A DNA stretch of 64,000 bases from Actinomycetes bacterium (GTDB lineage: Bacteria; Actinomycetota; Actinomycetes; Nanopelagicales; Nanopelagicaceae), in assembly GCA_014190155.1 (NCBI GenBank), contig BJFY01000001.1, positions 96,001 through 160,000 of the forward strand, written 5' to 3'. The notes beneath the pieces are model-generated. The model was given only the letters and a program-made list of their open reading frames with translations, had not been told where the DNA came from and ran no database searches. Positions 1 to 9,689 of this stretch are shown here, piece after piece (within the stretch, counting starts at the first letter, position 1; each line of letters opens with the position of its first letter). The position numbers and the translations under genes are program-made.

Positions 1-1
1 G

Positions 2-3000
2 CAGATTGGTGCAGTTCTAGATCGGAATGGGTTACGGCCATCACGATATTGGGTCACTAAAGATGGGTTAGTAGTTCTTGCTAGCGAAGTTGGTGTTTTA
101 GATATCCCACAAGAGCGGATAGCACGAAAAGGAAGATTGCAACCTGGACGAATGTTTTTAGTTGATGTCGATGAAGGGCGAATCATTGAAGATGATGAAA
201 TTAAAGACGGGCTAGCTAATGGTGCGCCATATAGCGATTGGCTGCATGCCGGATTAATTAAGTTAGAAGAATTACCAGCACGCGAACATATTGTCTATCC
301 GCACTCTTCTGTTTTGCGAAGACAGCGAGCTTTTGGATATACCGAAGAAGAACTGCGAATAATAATTGCGCCGATGGCTAAATCTGGTGGCGAACCGTTA
401 GGTTCAATGGGAACCGACTCTCCAATCGCAGCGCTCTCGGATAAGCCACGATTGCTCTTTGATTATTTCGCCCAACTTTTTGCGCAAGTAACTAATCCGC
501 CGCTAGATGCGATTCGTGAGGAACTAGTGACTTCACTTGGTGGTTCCATTGGGCCAGAACATAATTTGCTGGATCCCGGTCCAGCATCCTGCCGTCAAAT
601 ATCACTGCCGTTCCCAGTAATAGATAATGATGAACTTGCAAAAATTATTCACGTAAATGCTGATGGCGATCACCCAGGTTTTATCACGCATAGCGTTAGT
701 GGTCTTTTTCCGATTGCCGGTGGTGGCGAATCATTAGCAGCACGATTAACTGAAATTAGAGAAGAAGTTACCAACGCGATAAACGAAGGCGCACGATTGA
801 TTGTGCTATCTGATCGCGATGGCGACGCGGAAAACGCTCCGATTCCGTCACTTTTGCTCACGGCCGCAGTCCATCATCATTTAATTCGGGAAAAAACTCG
901 AACTAAAGTTGGACTAGTAGTAGAAAGCGGCGATGTTAGGGAAGTTCATCATGTTGCGCTGCTTGTCGGGTTTGGTGCTGCCGCGGTGAATCCTTACTTA
1001 GCAATGGAAAGCGCTGAGGATCTAGTTTTACAAGGTGTGATCACTGGCATCGCTCCAGAAAAAGCGGTTCGCAATCTAATCAAAGCTCTTGGCAAAGGCG
1101 TGCTTAAAGTTATGTCGAAGATGGGAATCTCCACAATAGCTTCGTATACCGGTGCTCAAGTATTTGAAGCGATTGGATTATCCCAAGAAATTATTGATGA
1201 ATACTTTGTTGGTGCAACTTCTCGATTAGGGGGAGTTGGGTTAGATGTAATCGCAGAAGAAACCATCAGGCGACACCATGTTGCATACCCACCAGGTGGC
1301 GAAATTCCGGGTGCGCGTCGCTTAACTATTGGTGGCGAATACCAATGGCGTCGTGAAGGTGAACCACATCTATTCAACCCTGAAACGGTTTTCATGTTGC
1401 AGCATGCAACTAAGAATAAGCGCTACGACATTTTTAAGAGATACACAAAGAAGGTAGATGATCAAAGCGCTAATTTAATGACACTTCGTGGCCTTTTTGA
1501 ATTCAAAGCGGGCATACGAAAACCAATTTCGATTGATGAAGTGGAACCAGTTACCGAAATTTTAAAACGATTCTCCACCGGTGCGATGTCATACGGATCG
1601 ATTTCCAAAGAGGCTCATGAAACTTTAGCAATCGCAATGAATCGAATTGGTGGAAAATCAAACACTGGCGAAGGTGGCGAGGACGCGGATCGTTTTATCC
1701 CAATGGCGAACGGTGATTCAAAACGTTCCGCAATTAAGCAAGTAGCTAGCGGACGTTTTGGCGTAACTAGCGAATACCTAGTTAATGCTGATGATATTCA
1801 AATCAAAATGGCACAAGGTGCAAAACCCGGTGAAGGCGGCCAATTGCCAGGTAACAAGGTTTATCCATGGATTGCAAAAGTTCGTCACTCAACTCCAGGT
1901 GTCGGATTAATTTCGCCACCGCCTCATCACGATATTTACTCCATCGAAGATCTGGCGCAATTGATTCATGATTTAAAGAATTCAAATAAAGATGCACGAA
2001 TTCATGTGAAGTTAGTGGCTGAAGTAGGGGTAGGCACAGTTGCAGCTGGTGTAAGCAAAGCGCATGCGGATGTAGTTTTAATTTCGGGACATGATGGCGG
2101 AACGGGCGCTTCACCACTTACATCATTAAAACATGCCGGCGCTCCATGGGAGTTAGGTTTAGCCGAAACCCAACAAACTTTGATGCTTAACGGATTGCGT
2201 GACCGAATAGTTGTACAAGCCGATGGCCAGATGAAAACTGGACGCGATGTAATAATTGCCACTTTACTAGGCGCAGAAGAATTTGGTTTTGCTACGGCTC
2301 CGCTAGTTGTTTCGGGCTGTGTGATGATGCGGGTATGTCATCTTGATACCTGCCCAGTTGGTGTTGCTACTCAAAATCCTGAGTTAAGAAAGAAATTTAC
2401 TGGAAAGCCAGAATTTGTTGAGACTTTTTTTGAATATATCGCTGAAGAAGTGCGTGAAATTTTGGCAACATTAGGTTTCAAGAGTTTGGCAGAAGCTGTT
2501 GGACAAGTTGAAGTTTTAGAAACTAAAGCAGCAGTAGATCATTGGAAAGCGAGCGGGCTAGATCTTGCGCCGCTATTAAAATTCCCAGAAGTTTCACCTA
2601 ATGCGATTCGGCGGAATACCACCACTCAAGATCATGGATTAGCAGCTGCGCTTGATAATGCATTGATTGTTAAGGCAATGCCAGCGCTAGAAAGAAAAAC
2701 TCCAACAAAAATTAGTTTATCGATTAAAAACGGTAATCGAACTGTCGGAACTATGTTGGGCTCAGAAATCACGCGTCGATTTGGAAATAACGGATTACCA
2801 GAAAACACAATCGATATAACGTTTCATGGCTCAGCAGGTCAATCACTCGGCGCATTTATCCCTAATGGTTTAACAATTAGACTTTTTGGTGATTCAAATG
2901 ATTATCTTGGTAAAGGCTTATCAGGCGGGCGAATTATTCTCCGTCCGGATGAGAAATCTTCTTTCAATTCCAATGAAAATGTTATTGCCGGAAACGTGAT

Positions 3001-3478
3001 CGGATACGGTGCCACTACCGGGGAAATCTACATAAGAGGAGTGGTGGGCGAACGTTTCTGCGTGCGAAACTCGGGTGCAACTGCAGTAGTGGAAGGTGTT
3101 GGCGATCATGGTTGCGAGTACATGACTGGTGGCACCGTTATTGTACTTGGCAAAACTGGTAGAAACTTTGGCGCTGGTATGTCTGGTGGCATCGCTTATG
3201 TGTTGGACTTGGATCCATTAAATGTAAATCCAGAAATGGTTGATGTGCTCTCACTTCCAGATGATCGTGCAGTAGTAGTAAAGAAATTAATTACAAATTT
3301 TACTTTGGAAACCGAATCTAAAGTGGCAGCCGAACTTTTAGAAAATTGGGATGAAAGCTATGCGCGAATCTCGATGGTATTGCCGCGCGATTATGCCCGG
3401 ATTTTGGCAGTCATTGCACGGGCTGAACGTGAAGGTTTACCCGCAGATGAACTAGTGATGGAGGCGGTCAATGGGTGA
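2..3478 (+). CDS. gltB: Glutamate synthase (NADPH) large subunit, 5' truncated by window edge
   Basis: The reading frame is open from the first bases of the window, so about 1158 residues are visible of a protein usually near 1500. The missing part is the N-terminal glutamine amidotransferase domain with its Cys nucleophile. What remains covers the central domain, the FMN-binding synthase barrel and the C-terminal GXGXG beta-helix domain. The 3Fe-4S cluster motif is visible as Cys codons at 2318, 2336 and 2351 (C-x5-C-x4-C). The enzyme makes two glutamates from glutamine and 2-oxoglutarate in the cytoplasm, together with GltD. The stop codon overlaps the gltD start by 8 bases, so translation of the two is probably coupled. 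A TTG at 137 is only an internal codon, not the start. Confidence 0.97.
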   Translation, partial: QIGAVLDRNGLRPSRYWVTKDGLVVLASEVGVLDIPQERIARKGRLQPGRMFLVDVDEGRIIEDDEIKDGLANGAPYSDWLHAGLIKLEELPAREHIVYPHSSVLRRQRAFGYTEEELRIIIAPMAKSGGEPLGSMGTDSPIAALSDKPRLLFDYFAQLFAQVTNPPLDAIREELVTSLGGSIGPEHNLLDPGPASCRQISLPFPVIDNDELAKIIHVNADGDHPGFITHSVSGLFPIAGGGESLAARLTEIREEVTNAINEGARLIVLSDRDGDAENAPIPSLLLTAAVHHHLIREKTRTKVGLVVESGDVREVHHVALLVGFGAAAVNPYLAMESAEDLVLQGVITGIAPEKAVRNLIKALGKGVLKVMSKMGISTIASYTGAQVFEAIGLSQEIIDEYFVGATSRLGGVGLDVIAEETIRRHHVAYPPGGEIPGARRLTIGGEYQWRREGEPHLFNPETVFMLQHATKNKRYDIFKRYTKKVDDQSANLMTLRGLFEFKAGIRKPISIDEVEPVTEILKRFSTGAMSYGSISKEAHETLAIAMNRIGGKSNTGEGGEDADRFIPMANGDSKRSAIKQVASGRFGVTSEYLVNADDIQIKMAQGAKPGEGGQLPGNKVYPWIAKVRHSTPGVGLISPPPHHDIYSIEDLAQLIHDLKNSNKDARIHVKLVAEVGVGTVAAGVSKAHADVVLISGHDGGTGASPLTSLKHAGAPWELGLAETQQTLMLNGLRDRIVVQADGQMKTGRDVIIATLLGAEEFGFATAPLVVSGCVMMRVCHLDTCPVGVATQNPELRKKFTGKPEFVETFFEYIAEEVREILATLGFKSLAEAVGQVEVLETKAAVDHWKASGLDLAPLLKFPEVSPNAIRRNTTTQDHGLAAALDNALIVKAMPALERKTPTKISLSIKNGNRTVGTMLGSEITRRFGNNGLPENTIDITFHGSAGQSLGAFIPNGLTIRLFGDSNDYLGKGLSGGRIILRPDEKSSFNSNENVIAGNVIGYGATTGEIYIRGVVGERFCVRNSGATAVVEGVGDHGCEYMTGGTVIVLGKTGRNFGAGMSGGIAYVLDLDPLNVNPEMVDVLSLPDDRAVVVKKLITNFTLETESKVAAELLENWDESYARISMVLPRDYARILAVIARAEREGLPADELVMEAVNG

Positions 3479-4928
3479 TCCACGCGGATTTATAAAGACA
3501 GCACGCGAAACTCCAAAACGCAGACCAATCGATGTTCGGATTCAAGATTGGCGTGAAGTTTACGAAGCCCAAGATTTTGTAGTGCTACAAAAACAAGCAG
3601 GTCGATGTATGGATTGTGGGATACCGTTCTGTCATGAAGGTTGCCCACTCGGAAATTTAATTCCAGAGTGGAATGATTTAATTTGGCGGGATGAAAAATC
3701 CGAAGCGATGGATCGCTTACACGCAACAAATAATTTTCCAGAATTCACTGGACGATTATGTCCAGCACCCTGCGAAACTGCGTGTGTATTAGGAATAAAT
3801 GCGGATCCAGTAACGATTAAACAAGTGGAGTTAAGAATAGTAGAAGAAGCATTCGGTAATGGCAGCATTAAGCCGCTCGCACCAGATCGCTTAAGTGGTA
3901 AAACTGTCGCAGTAATTGGCTCTGGACCAGCAGGATTAGCCGCAGCGCAGCAGCTAACCAGGGCTGGCCACACTGTAGTTGTCTACGAGCGTGCCGAAAA
4001 AGTTGGCGGGTTGCTACGTTATGGAATTCCAGAATTCAAAATGGAAAAATCTGTAATTGACCGGAGAATTTCGCAGATGGAGAAAGAGGGCACTCGTTTT
4101 CGTACCGGCGTAAATGTTGGGGTAGATGTTACTGCAGCTTCGATGCGGTCGAAATACGATGCAATCGTGATTGCCGTCGGCGCAACTAAATGGCGAGATT
4201 TGGCAATTCCAGGTCGCGACTTAAGTGGTATTCACCAAGCTATGGAATTTTTACCTTGGGGAAATAAACAAGCGTTAAATGAATTAGTCGAGGCACCGTT
4301 AATAAATGCTGCAGGTAAGAATGTAATTATTTTAGGTGGTGGCGATACTGGCGCAGATTGTTTAGGAACCGTAATTCGCCAAGGTGCAGCTAGCGTTACC
4401 CAAATAGAAATTATGGCGCGTCCAACCGAAGAACGTCCATCATCACAACCATGGCCAACTTACCCAATGATTTATCGAGTTAGTAGCGCACACGAAGAAG
4501 CGGGTGAGCGACTGTATGCGATTTCTACTGAAGCATTTATCGGCGACACAAGTGGCAATTTAACAGCGTTAAAAATTGTAGAAACGAAATTTGTAGATGA
4601 AAAATTTGAAAAAATTCCAGGTACGGAACGTGAATTAAAAGCTGATTTAGTGTTTTTAGCGATGGGCTTTACTGGACCAGAGCAAAATGAATTTATCAAA
4701 GATTTACATGTGGCCATTGATGAAAGTGGAAACATTAAAAGAGATGCAAAATTTGCCAGTGATGTGGATGGCGTATTTGTTTGTGGTGATGCCGGCAGAG
4801 GGCAATCGCTGATTGTTTGGGCAATCGCTGAAGGGAGAAGTGCCGCTGCGGCAGTAGATGAATTCTTGGTAGGTCGGACGCAATTACCTGCTCCAATTGC
4901 GCCAACCGATCGTTCACTGACTATTTAG
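3471..4928 (+). CDS. gltD: Glutamate synthase (NADPH) small subunit
   Basis: This 485-residue protein is the beta subunit of glutamate synthase; it oxidises NADPH and passes electrons through FAD and Fe-S clusters to GltB. The N-terminus carries the cysteine-rich cluster motif [14 protein letters not shown] (about residues 44-57). An FAD-binding GSGPAG motif follows near residue 150, and a second dinucleotide motif, GGGDTG, near residue 288 is for NADPH. Length and domain order are normal for the family. The ATG lies inside the end of gltB, an overlap that argues for a two-gene operon with stoichiometric expression. The next gene, pyk, has its own promoter-like element. Confidence 0.96.
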   Translation: MGDPRGFIKTARETPKRRPIDVRIQDWREVYEAQDFVVLQKQAGRCMDCGIPFCHEGCPLGNLIPEWNDLIWRDEKSEAMDRLHATNNFPEFTGRLCPAPCETACVLGINADPVTIKQVELRIVEEAFGNGSIKPLAPDRLSGKTVAVIGSGPAGLAAAQQLTRAGHTVVVYERAEKVGGLLRYGIPEFKMEKSVIDRRISQMEKEGTRFRTGVNVGVDVTAASMRSKYDAIVIAVGATKWRDLAIPGRDLSGIHQAMEFLPWGNKQALNELVEAPLINAAGKNVIILGGGDTGADCLGTVIRQGAASVTQIEIMARPTEERPSSQPWPTYPMIYRVSSAHEEAGERLYAISTEAFIGDTSGNLTALKIVETKFVDEKFEKIPGTERELKADLVFLAMGFTGPEQNEFIKDLHVAIDESGNIKRDAKFASDVDGVFVCGDAGRGQSLIVWAIAEGRSAAAAVDEFLVGRTQLPAPIAPTDRSLTI

Positions 4929-4942
4929 TCAATTATTAAAGA

Positions 4943-4948
4943 TAGAAT
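4943..4948 (+). promoter_or_regulatory. -10 box of a leaderless pyk transcript
   Basis: TAGAAT lies 7 bases before the pyk ATG, so transcription should begin at or next to the start codon. There is no Shine-Dalgarno sequence in the gap. No good -35 is visible. The same arrangement recurs at ten other genes in the window. Confidence 0.55.
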
Positions 4949-4955
4949 AGCCACT

Positions 4956-6395
4956 ATGCGTCGAGCCAAAATTGTTTGCACGATGGGACCTGCAGTTTCG
5001 ACCCCGGATAAAATCACGGCGCTAATTCAGGCTGGGATGAATGTGGCTAGGTTAAATCTTTCGCATGGCGGCTATGAAGAGCATAAGAGCGCTTACGATT
5101 TAGTTAGAGCTGCGGCACTAAAAGCTGGTCAACCAGTTGCAATTCTGGTGGATTTACAAGGTCCAAAAATACGATTGGCGAAATTTAAAGATGGCCCACA
5201 TTCACTAGCGCGCGGCGATATTTTTACGATCACAACTGACGATGTTGAAGGGACCAAAGAATTGGTAGGAACTACTTTCAAAAACCTGCCCGGAGATTGC
5301 AAACCTGGCGATCGAATTTTAATTGACGATGGCAAAGTTACAGTAGAAGTAGTTAAAGTTGATGGAAACAACGTCGTAACCAAAGTAATCGAAGCTGGCG
5401 TTGTTAGTAACAATAAAGGCATTAATCTCCCCGGTGTAGCAGTCTCGGTCCCAGCAATGTCTGAAAAGGATGTTGACGATTTAAAATGGGGTTTGAAAAT
5501 GGGCGCGGATTTTATTGCGCTCTCATTTGTACGATCCGCAAAAGATATCTTAGATGTACATCAAATTATGGATGAAGTAGGGATACGAATTCCGGTGATC
5601 GCAAAAATTGAAAAACCACAAGCTGTCGCAAATTTGGAAGAAATTGTTGCAGCATTTGATGGCATCATGGTGGCGCGCGGCGATCTCGGTGTTGAAATGC
5701 CAATAGAAGATGTACCGATGGTGCAAAAGCGATGCATCACGTTGGCACGCGAATCAGCTAAGCCAGTAATCGTCGCAACTCAAATGTTGGACTCAATGAT
5801 TGTTAATTCAAGACCTACCAGAGCTGAAGCATCCGATTGCGCGAATGCAGTACTAGATGGCGCTGATGCGTTAATGCTCTCTAGTGAAACTAGCGTGGGA
5901 GAATTTGCAATCGCGGCGGTTGAAACTATGGCGCGAATCATTGAAAAGACTGAAACTGATGCGCTAGATCTAATTCCAGCTTTGAAGCACAACCCTCGAA
6001 CCAAGGGTGGCGCAATCACTAAGGCTGCAGCTGATGTGGGTGCGATTATCGGAGCTCGGTTTCTCGTGACTTTTACGCAAAGTGGAGATTCAGCCCGTCG
6101 AATGTCGCGGCTCCGCTCGCCAATTCCAATCATGGCTTTTACCCCTGAAATTGGGACATATAACCAATTGGCACTTTCGTGGGGGATTGAACCGATGATT
6201 ACACCGGTTGTCGCGACGACCGATGCGATGGTCAAACAGTGCGATACCTTATTAATAGCCACCGGTCGCGTGAAAATTGGCGAACAAGTAATGATTGTTG
6301 CTGGCTCACCTCCCGGCATTCCGGGCTCAACAAATGCAATGCGGGTTCATAAGATTGGTGATGCCGTTGGCGGCGTAGCCCCCGCTTATCGGTAA
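4956..6395 (+). CDS. pyk: Pyruvate kinase
   Basis: This 479-residue protein catalyses the last step of glycolysis, phosphoenolpyruvate plus ADP to pyruvate plus ATP. The N-terminal barrel half has the family motifs CTMGPA and NLSHG, with a B domain inserted from about residue 70 to 170. The catalytic region reads IAKIEKPQAV and then MVARGDLGVEMP, the pyruvate kinase signature. The C-terminal domain is present, so the length is normal. The ATG has no Shine-Dalgarno sequence and sits 7 bases after a TAGAAT box, suggesting a leaderless mRNA. Its place between gltBD and the tRNA/pdtaR pair resembles the gene order I recall in Streptomyces. Confidence 0.97.
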   Translation: MRRAKIVCTMGPAVSTPDKITALIQAGMNVARLNLSHGGYEEHKSAYDLVRAAALKAGQPVAILVDLQGPKIRLAKFKDGPHSLARGDIFTITTDDVEGTKELVGTTFKNLPGDCKPGDRILIDDGKVTVEVVKVDGNNVVTKVIEAGVVSNNKGINLPGVAVSVPAMSEKDVDDLKWGLKMGADFIALSFVRSAKDILDVHQIMDEVGIRIPVIAKIEKPQAVANLEEIVAAFDGIMVARGDLGVEMPIEDVPMVQKRCITLARESAKPVIVATQMLDSMIVNSRPTRAEASDCANAVLDGADALMLSSETSVGEFAIAAVETMARIIEKTETDALDLIPALKHNPRTKGGAITKAAADVGAIIGARFLVTFTQSGDSARRMSRLRSPIPIMAFTPEIGTYNQLALSWGIEPMITPVVATTDAMVKQCDTLLIATGRVKIGEQVMIVAGSPPGIPGSTNAMRVHKIGDAVGGVAPAYR

Positions 6396-6410
6396 TTAAC
6401 GTTTTCGTAC

Positions 6411-6438
6411 TCGAACAAAGGCGCGAGTTCCTTATACT
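6411..6438 (+). promoter_or_regulatory. Promoter of the tRNA-Leu/pdtaR unit
   Basis: TATACT at 6433-6438 is a near-consensus -10 box. TCGAAC at 6411-6416 is the best -35 at 16 bp. Initiation near 6445 would give a pre-tRNA leader of about 17 bases. No other promoter can be placed between the tRNA and pdtaR, because only one base separates them. Confidence 0.45.
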
Positions 6439-6461
6439 TGTGCATAGCTTTTAAAGTTAAA

Positions 6462-6534
6462 GCCTCGGTACTCCAACGGTAGAGAGGGCAGTCTCAAACA
6501 CTGCATAGTGTCGGTTCAAATCCGACTCGAGGCA
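6462..6534 (+). tRNA. tRNA-Leu (anticodon CAA), short variable loop
   Basis: The 73-base sequence folds into a cloverleaf: a 7-bp acceptor stem (GCCTCGG with TCGAGGC, one G-T wobble), a 5-bp anticodon stem (GCAGT/ACTGC) with loop CTCAAAC, and a perfect 5-bp T stem (GTCGG/CCGAC) with loop TTCAAAT. The anticodon is CAA, which reads UUG leucine codons. The variable region is only five bases (ATAGT), whereas bacterial leucine tRNAs normally carry a long class II variable arm. The D stem is weak, with about three pairs (CTC/GAG). The 3' CCA is not encoded. Leucine identity is inferred from the anticodon alone. Confidence 0.85.
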
Positions 6535-6535
6535 C

Positions 6536-7144
6536 ATGAACCCAGAGTTGCAACCAAGCGCCGAAAAATCTCGCGGTCGAATATTGGTGGCTGAAGATGA
6601 AGCGATAATTAGATTAGATCTGGTTGAGATGTTAGTTGAAGCAGGATACGAAGTTGTTGGCGAAGCAAGCAATGGTGAAGAGGCAATTGCGCTAGCGGAA
6701 AAACATAAACCCGATTTAGCAATTCTCGATGTGAAAATGCCTATTCTCGATGGCATCTCAGCCGCTGAAAAAATAATCGCAATCTCACCAGTTTTAATGT
6801 TGACCGCATTCAGTCAGCGAGATTTAGTGGAACGAGCAAGAGATGCTGGCGCCATGGCATATGTTGTTAAGCCATTTTCAATCTCTGATTTAACGCCAGC
6901 GATTGAAATTGCAATTAGCCGTCATCGCCAACTAAAAGCACTTGAAGCTGAAGTGGCAAATTTGTACGACCGGCTAGAGACCAGAAAGGTCATCGACCGA
7001 GCCAAGGGGATTTTGATGCAAGCCCTAAACCTCTCCGAACCTGAATCTTTTACTTGGATCCAGCGAGCCGCCATGGACCGACGAATTTCCATGAAGGCTG
7101 TCGCACAGGCCGTTATATCCCCAGATGCGGTCCCGGATAATTAG
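6536..7144 (+). CDS. pdtaR: ANTAR-domain response regulator (PdtaR-like)
   Basis: This 202-residue protein has a receiver domain (about residues 14-128) with acidic pair DE near residue 20, phosphoacceptor Asp at residue 65 in AILDVKMP, and the switch lysine in VVKPFS. A coiled linker (about 135-155) leads to a C-terminal ANTAR domain with the conserved run ESFTWIQRAAMDRR. ANTAR proteins bind paired RNA hairpins and prevent transcription termination. The ATG starts one base after the tRNA, so there is no room for a Shine-Dalgarno site. Its N-terminal length matches the M. tuberculosis protein as I recall it. The partner kinase PdtaS is not in this window. Confidence 0.92.
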   Translation: MNPELQPSAEKSRGRILVAEDEAIIRLDLVEMLVEAGYEVVGEASNGEEAIALAEKHKPDLAILDVKMPILDGISAAEKIIAISPVLMLTAFSQRDLVERARDAGAMAYVVKPFSISDLTPAIEIAISRHRQLKALEAEVANLYDRLETRKVIDRAKGILMQALNLSEPESFTWIQRAAMDRRISMKAVAQAVISPDAVPDN

Positions 7145-7210
7145 CCGATATTCCCCCTGAAAATTCGGGAAAAGGGTTACCGAATCGTTACTTGGTGGGC
7201 TGAGTTGGAC

Positions 7211-7239
7211 TTGGCGAAGATACTCAAAGACGGCATACT
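7211..7239 (+). promoter_or_regulatory. Candidate livK promoter
   Basis: TTGGCG (7211-7216) and CATACT (7234-7239) are separated by 17 bp, a standard sigma-A layout. It would give a leader of about 57 bases ending in the GAAGGGA ribosome site at 7286-7292. A nearby TTGGAC at 7205 has no matching -10 box. Confidence 0.4.
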
Positions 7240-7302
7240 TCGCGATACCTAAGGAGCGCCTATCCCGGTCTTCTTACATTCGAATGAAGGGAACACTGTT
7301 AC

Positions 7303-8547
7303 ATGAAAAAAAACAACAAGGCTCTCGTAGCGCTTGGTGTCGTAACTTTGGCAATGAGCATCGTTGGTTCAACAATGGCTCAATCTGCACCAGTTACTTT
7401 GACTGTTTCTTCTGACCTACCTCTGCAGGGTGGATCAGCTGATCAAAGCGAGTCGACAAACAACGTTATTAAGTTGCTGCTTAAGCAAGTGAATAACAAA
7501 GCTGGAAAGTTTGCAATCAATTTCAAAATGTATGATGACTCAACCGCAGCTAAAGGTTCATGGGACGATGCACAGTGCGCAGCAAATGCACAAGCACACG
7601 TTGCTAACAAGAGCGAAGTTGCCGTTATGGGTACATACAACTCAGGTTGCGCAAAAATTATCGTTCCAGTACTAAACCAAGATCCAAAGGGTCCAATGGT
7701 TATGGTTTCAAATGCGAACACAAACCCTGGTCTAACCAAGGCTTGGAATCCAGGCGAACCAACTAAGTACTACCCAACCGGTTTCCGTAACTACTTCCGC
7801 GTTGTAACAACTGATGACTTCCAAGGTTCAGCTGCTGCACAATTCGCACAGAGCCAAGGCGTAAAGTCAGTTTACGTACTCAACGACACTCAGACTTACG
7901 GTCAAGGTGTGGCACAAGCTTTCACAACTGAAGCTAACAAAATTGGCATGAAGGTTCTTTCTTCTGGACCTGCTGGCGAAGGTTGGGATTCTAAAGCACC
8001 TAACTACGAAGCTTTGTTCACAAAGATCAAGGCTCTTGCCCCAGATATGATCTACATCGGTGGAATCTTCGACCTAAATGGTGGCCAACTTGTTAAGGAC
8101 AAAGTAAAAGTTCTTGGCGATAACACCAAAGTTAAGATGATGATGCCAGACGGATTCACTGGATACCCAGACTTCTTGGCTCTTCCAGAAGCAGATGGCG
8201 CATTCCTCTCATTCACAGGTCTTTCAATCGACCTATTCCCTAAGAATGGTAAGGCAGCTTCATTCCAGAAAGATTATCTAAAGGCATACGGCAAGGCTCC
8301 TACTAGCTCATTCTCCGTTTACGGTGGCGCAGCTATGCAGGCAATCCTTGATGCGATTTCACGTTCAAACGGAACTCGTAAAGATGTATTCCTAAAGATG
8401 AAATCTGTAAATATTCCTGCAGCTAAGTCTGTTGTTGGAACTTCAATTCAATTTGATGATGCTGGCGATACTATCTATCACGACATCACCATCCTTGTAG
8501 TGAAGAACAAGCAAGAAACAACGCTCAAGAAGCTCACAGTTAAGTAG
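7303..8547 (+). CDS. livK: Branched-chain amino acid ABC transporter, substrate-binding protein
   Basis: This 414-residue protein is a Leu/Ile/Val-type periplasmic binding protein fold that captures amino acids outside the membrane for the LivHMGF complex. An N-terminal signal peptide is visible: KK at the start, a hydrophobic run to about residue 24, and a likely cleavage after STMA. No cysteine follows, so the lipobox expected of a Gram-positive lipoprotein is missing. A GAAGGGA ribosome site lies 10 bases upstream. Codons favour C-ending forms (AAC, TTC, GAC) more than in neighbouring genes, which suggests high expression. A strong hairpin separates it from livH, consistent with a binding protein made in excess. 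Confidence 0.93.
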   Translation: MKKNNKALVALGVVTLAMSIVGSTMAQSAPVTLTVSSDLPLQGGSADQSESTNNVIKLLLKQVNNKAGKFAINFKMYDDSTAAKGSWDDAQCAANAQAHVANKSEVAVMGTYNSGCAKIIVPVLNQDPKGPMVMVSNANTNPGLTKAWNPGEPTKYYPTGFRNYFRVVTTDDFQGSAAAQFAQSQGVKSVYVLNDTQTYGQGVAQAFTTEANKIGMKVLSSGPAGEGWDSKAPNYEALFTKIKALAPDMIYIGGIFDLNGGQLVKDKVKVLGDNTKVKMMMPDGFTGYPDFLALPEADGAFLSFTGLSIDLFPKNGKAASFQKDYLKAYGKAPTSSFSVYGGAAMQAILDAISRSNGTRKDVFLKMKSVNIPAAKSVVGTSIQFDDAGDTIYHDITILVVKNKQETTLKKLTVK

Positions 8548-8559
8548 TACTTATTTACA

Positions 8560-8607
8560 AAGTGGGTGGTTTTGGATTATTCCAAAGCCACCCACTTATT
8601 ATATTTT
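8560..8607 (+). terminator. Intercistronic hairpin between livK and livH
   Basis: AAGTGGGTGG (8560-8569) pairs perfectly with CCACCCACTT (8588-8597). The inner arms TTTTGG and CCAAAG extend the stem to 16 bp (one wobble) around a six-base loop, and an A/T-rich tail follows (ATTATATTTT). It can work as a partial terminator and as a 3' stabiliser of livK mRNA. Confidence 0.75.
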
Positions 8608-8636
8608 AATTCGTATTCAAATAAAGGGTGGGTAAA

Positions 8637-9689
8637 TTGAAAGCCACAATTGAAGCCAAAAAGTTCACCGGCACTCGCGGCCAAGTAAGACGTAAAAGAA
8701 TCGAAACTTCTGGTGCTTTAATCATCGCCGCATTAATGATTCTTTGGCTTGGGATAAACCTAATCAAAGCACCAACTCAATTTGCTCAAGTTACGGTATT
8801 GGGCCTGCGCAATGGTTTGTTATATGCCTTGATCGCCCTTGGATATACGCTGGTTTATGGAATTATTGAATTAATTAACTTTGCACACGGTGACTTATTT
8901 ATGTTAGGCGCTCTCTTCTCTTCCTATTTTATTACGATTTGGTTCCACCAAGAGAATTCTAATCCTGCGGGTTGGGTAACATTTGTTGCGGCGCTATTCG
9001 CGGCCATGTTATTTTGTGGAACTATAAATGTTTTGATTGAACGGCTTGCATATCGGAAATTGCGTCGAGCGCCAAAACTAGCTCCGCTAATTACCGCTGT
9101 CGGTATGTCATTCCTACTGCAATTTGTCGGCATCAAATGGAACGGCTCAACGCCGCGTCAATGGCCGACGGTTATACCTCACGGTGAGTTCGTTATTGCT
9201 GGCGTTATCGTCAGCCATGTAACTCTAATTTTAATTTTGGTTGCAGCACCGCTTTTGGGATCACTTACCTTTGTTGTAAATAAGACTAAACAAGGCAAAG
9301 CGATGCGGGCTACCGCACAAGATCAAGATGCGGCGAGATTAATGGGTATCGATGTTAATAAAACAATTTCGTTCACATTTGCGCTAGGTGGCGCATTAGC
9401 TGGCGCTGCTGGCTTGCTCTACCAGCAATCTATAGGAACCACGAACTACAACCTAGGTTTCCAACTTGGATTAATCGCTTTTACATCCGCAGTACTTGGC
9501 GGAATCGGTAATTTAAATGGTGCAGTGCTCGGCGCACTTTTGATTGGAATTGTTCAAGGGTTAAACGATGGTCTACCAATTGCACTCGGTCAGAAATGGT
9601 CACAGAGCGTAGTCTTTACCATTTTGATTTTAATTCTAGTTTTGAAGCCAGCCGGTTTACTCGGTAAAGTAACTACGGAAAAGGTGTGA
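8637..9689 (+). CDS. livH: Branched-chain amino acid ABC transporter, permease LivH
   Basis: This is one of two membrane permeases of the Liv importer, with about eight hydrophobic segments. The family motifs YALIALGYTLVYG and INFAHGDLFMLG lie near residues 60-90, and the late AVLGGIGNLNGAVLGA motif near residue 290 faces the ATPases. I prefer the TTG at 8637 because AAAGGG at 8623-8628 is 8 bases upstream; a GTG at 8628 is also in frame but would overlap that site. The protein is about 350 residues. The stop overlaps the next start (TGATG), so livH and livM are translationally coupled. Confidence 0.93.
   Translation: MKATIEAKKFTGTRGQVRRKRIETSGALIIAALMILWLGINLIKAPTQFAQVTVLGLRNGLLYALIALGYTLVYGIIELINFAHGDLFMLGALFSSYFITIWFHQENSNPAGWVTFVAALFAAMLFCGTINVLIERLAYRKLRRAPKLAPLITAVGMSFLLQFVGIKWNGSTPRQWPTVIPHGEFVIAGVIVSHVTLILILVAAPLLGSLTFVVNKTKQGKAMRATAQDQDAARLMGIDVNKTISFTFALGGALAGAAGLLYQQSIGTTNYNLGFQLGLIAFTSAVLGGIGNLNGAVLGALLIGIVQGLNDGLPIALGQKWSQSVVFTILILILVLKPAGLLGKVTTEKV

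Noticed and set aside
5780..6319. 179-codon open frame on the minus strand inside pyk
   Set aside because: It lies wholly over a conserved enzyme gene in the opposite strand, has no ribosome site or -10 box, and its protein is low in recognisable motifs. It is a by-product of codon bias.
7153..7166. CCTGA-AAAT-TCGGG hairpin after pdtaR as a terminator or ANTAR target
   Set aside because: It is short, has no T run, and lacks the paired hexaloop hairpins of ANTAR targets.
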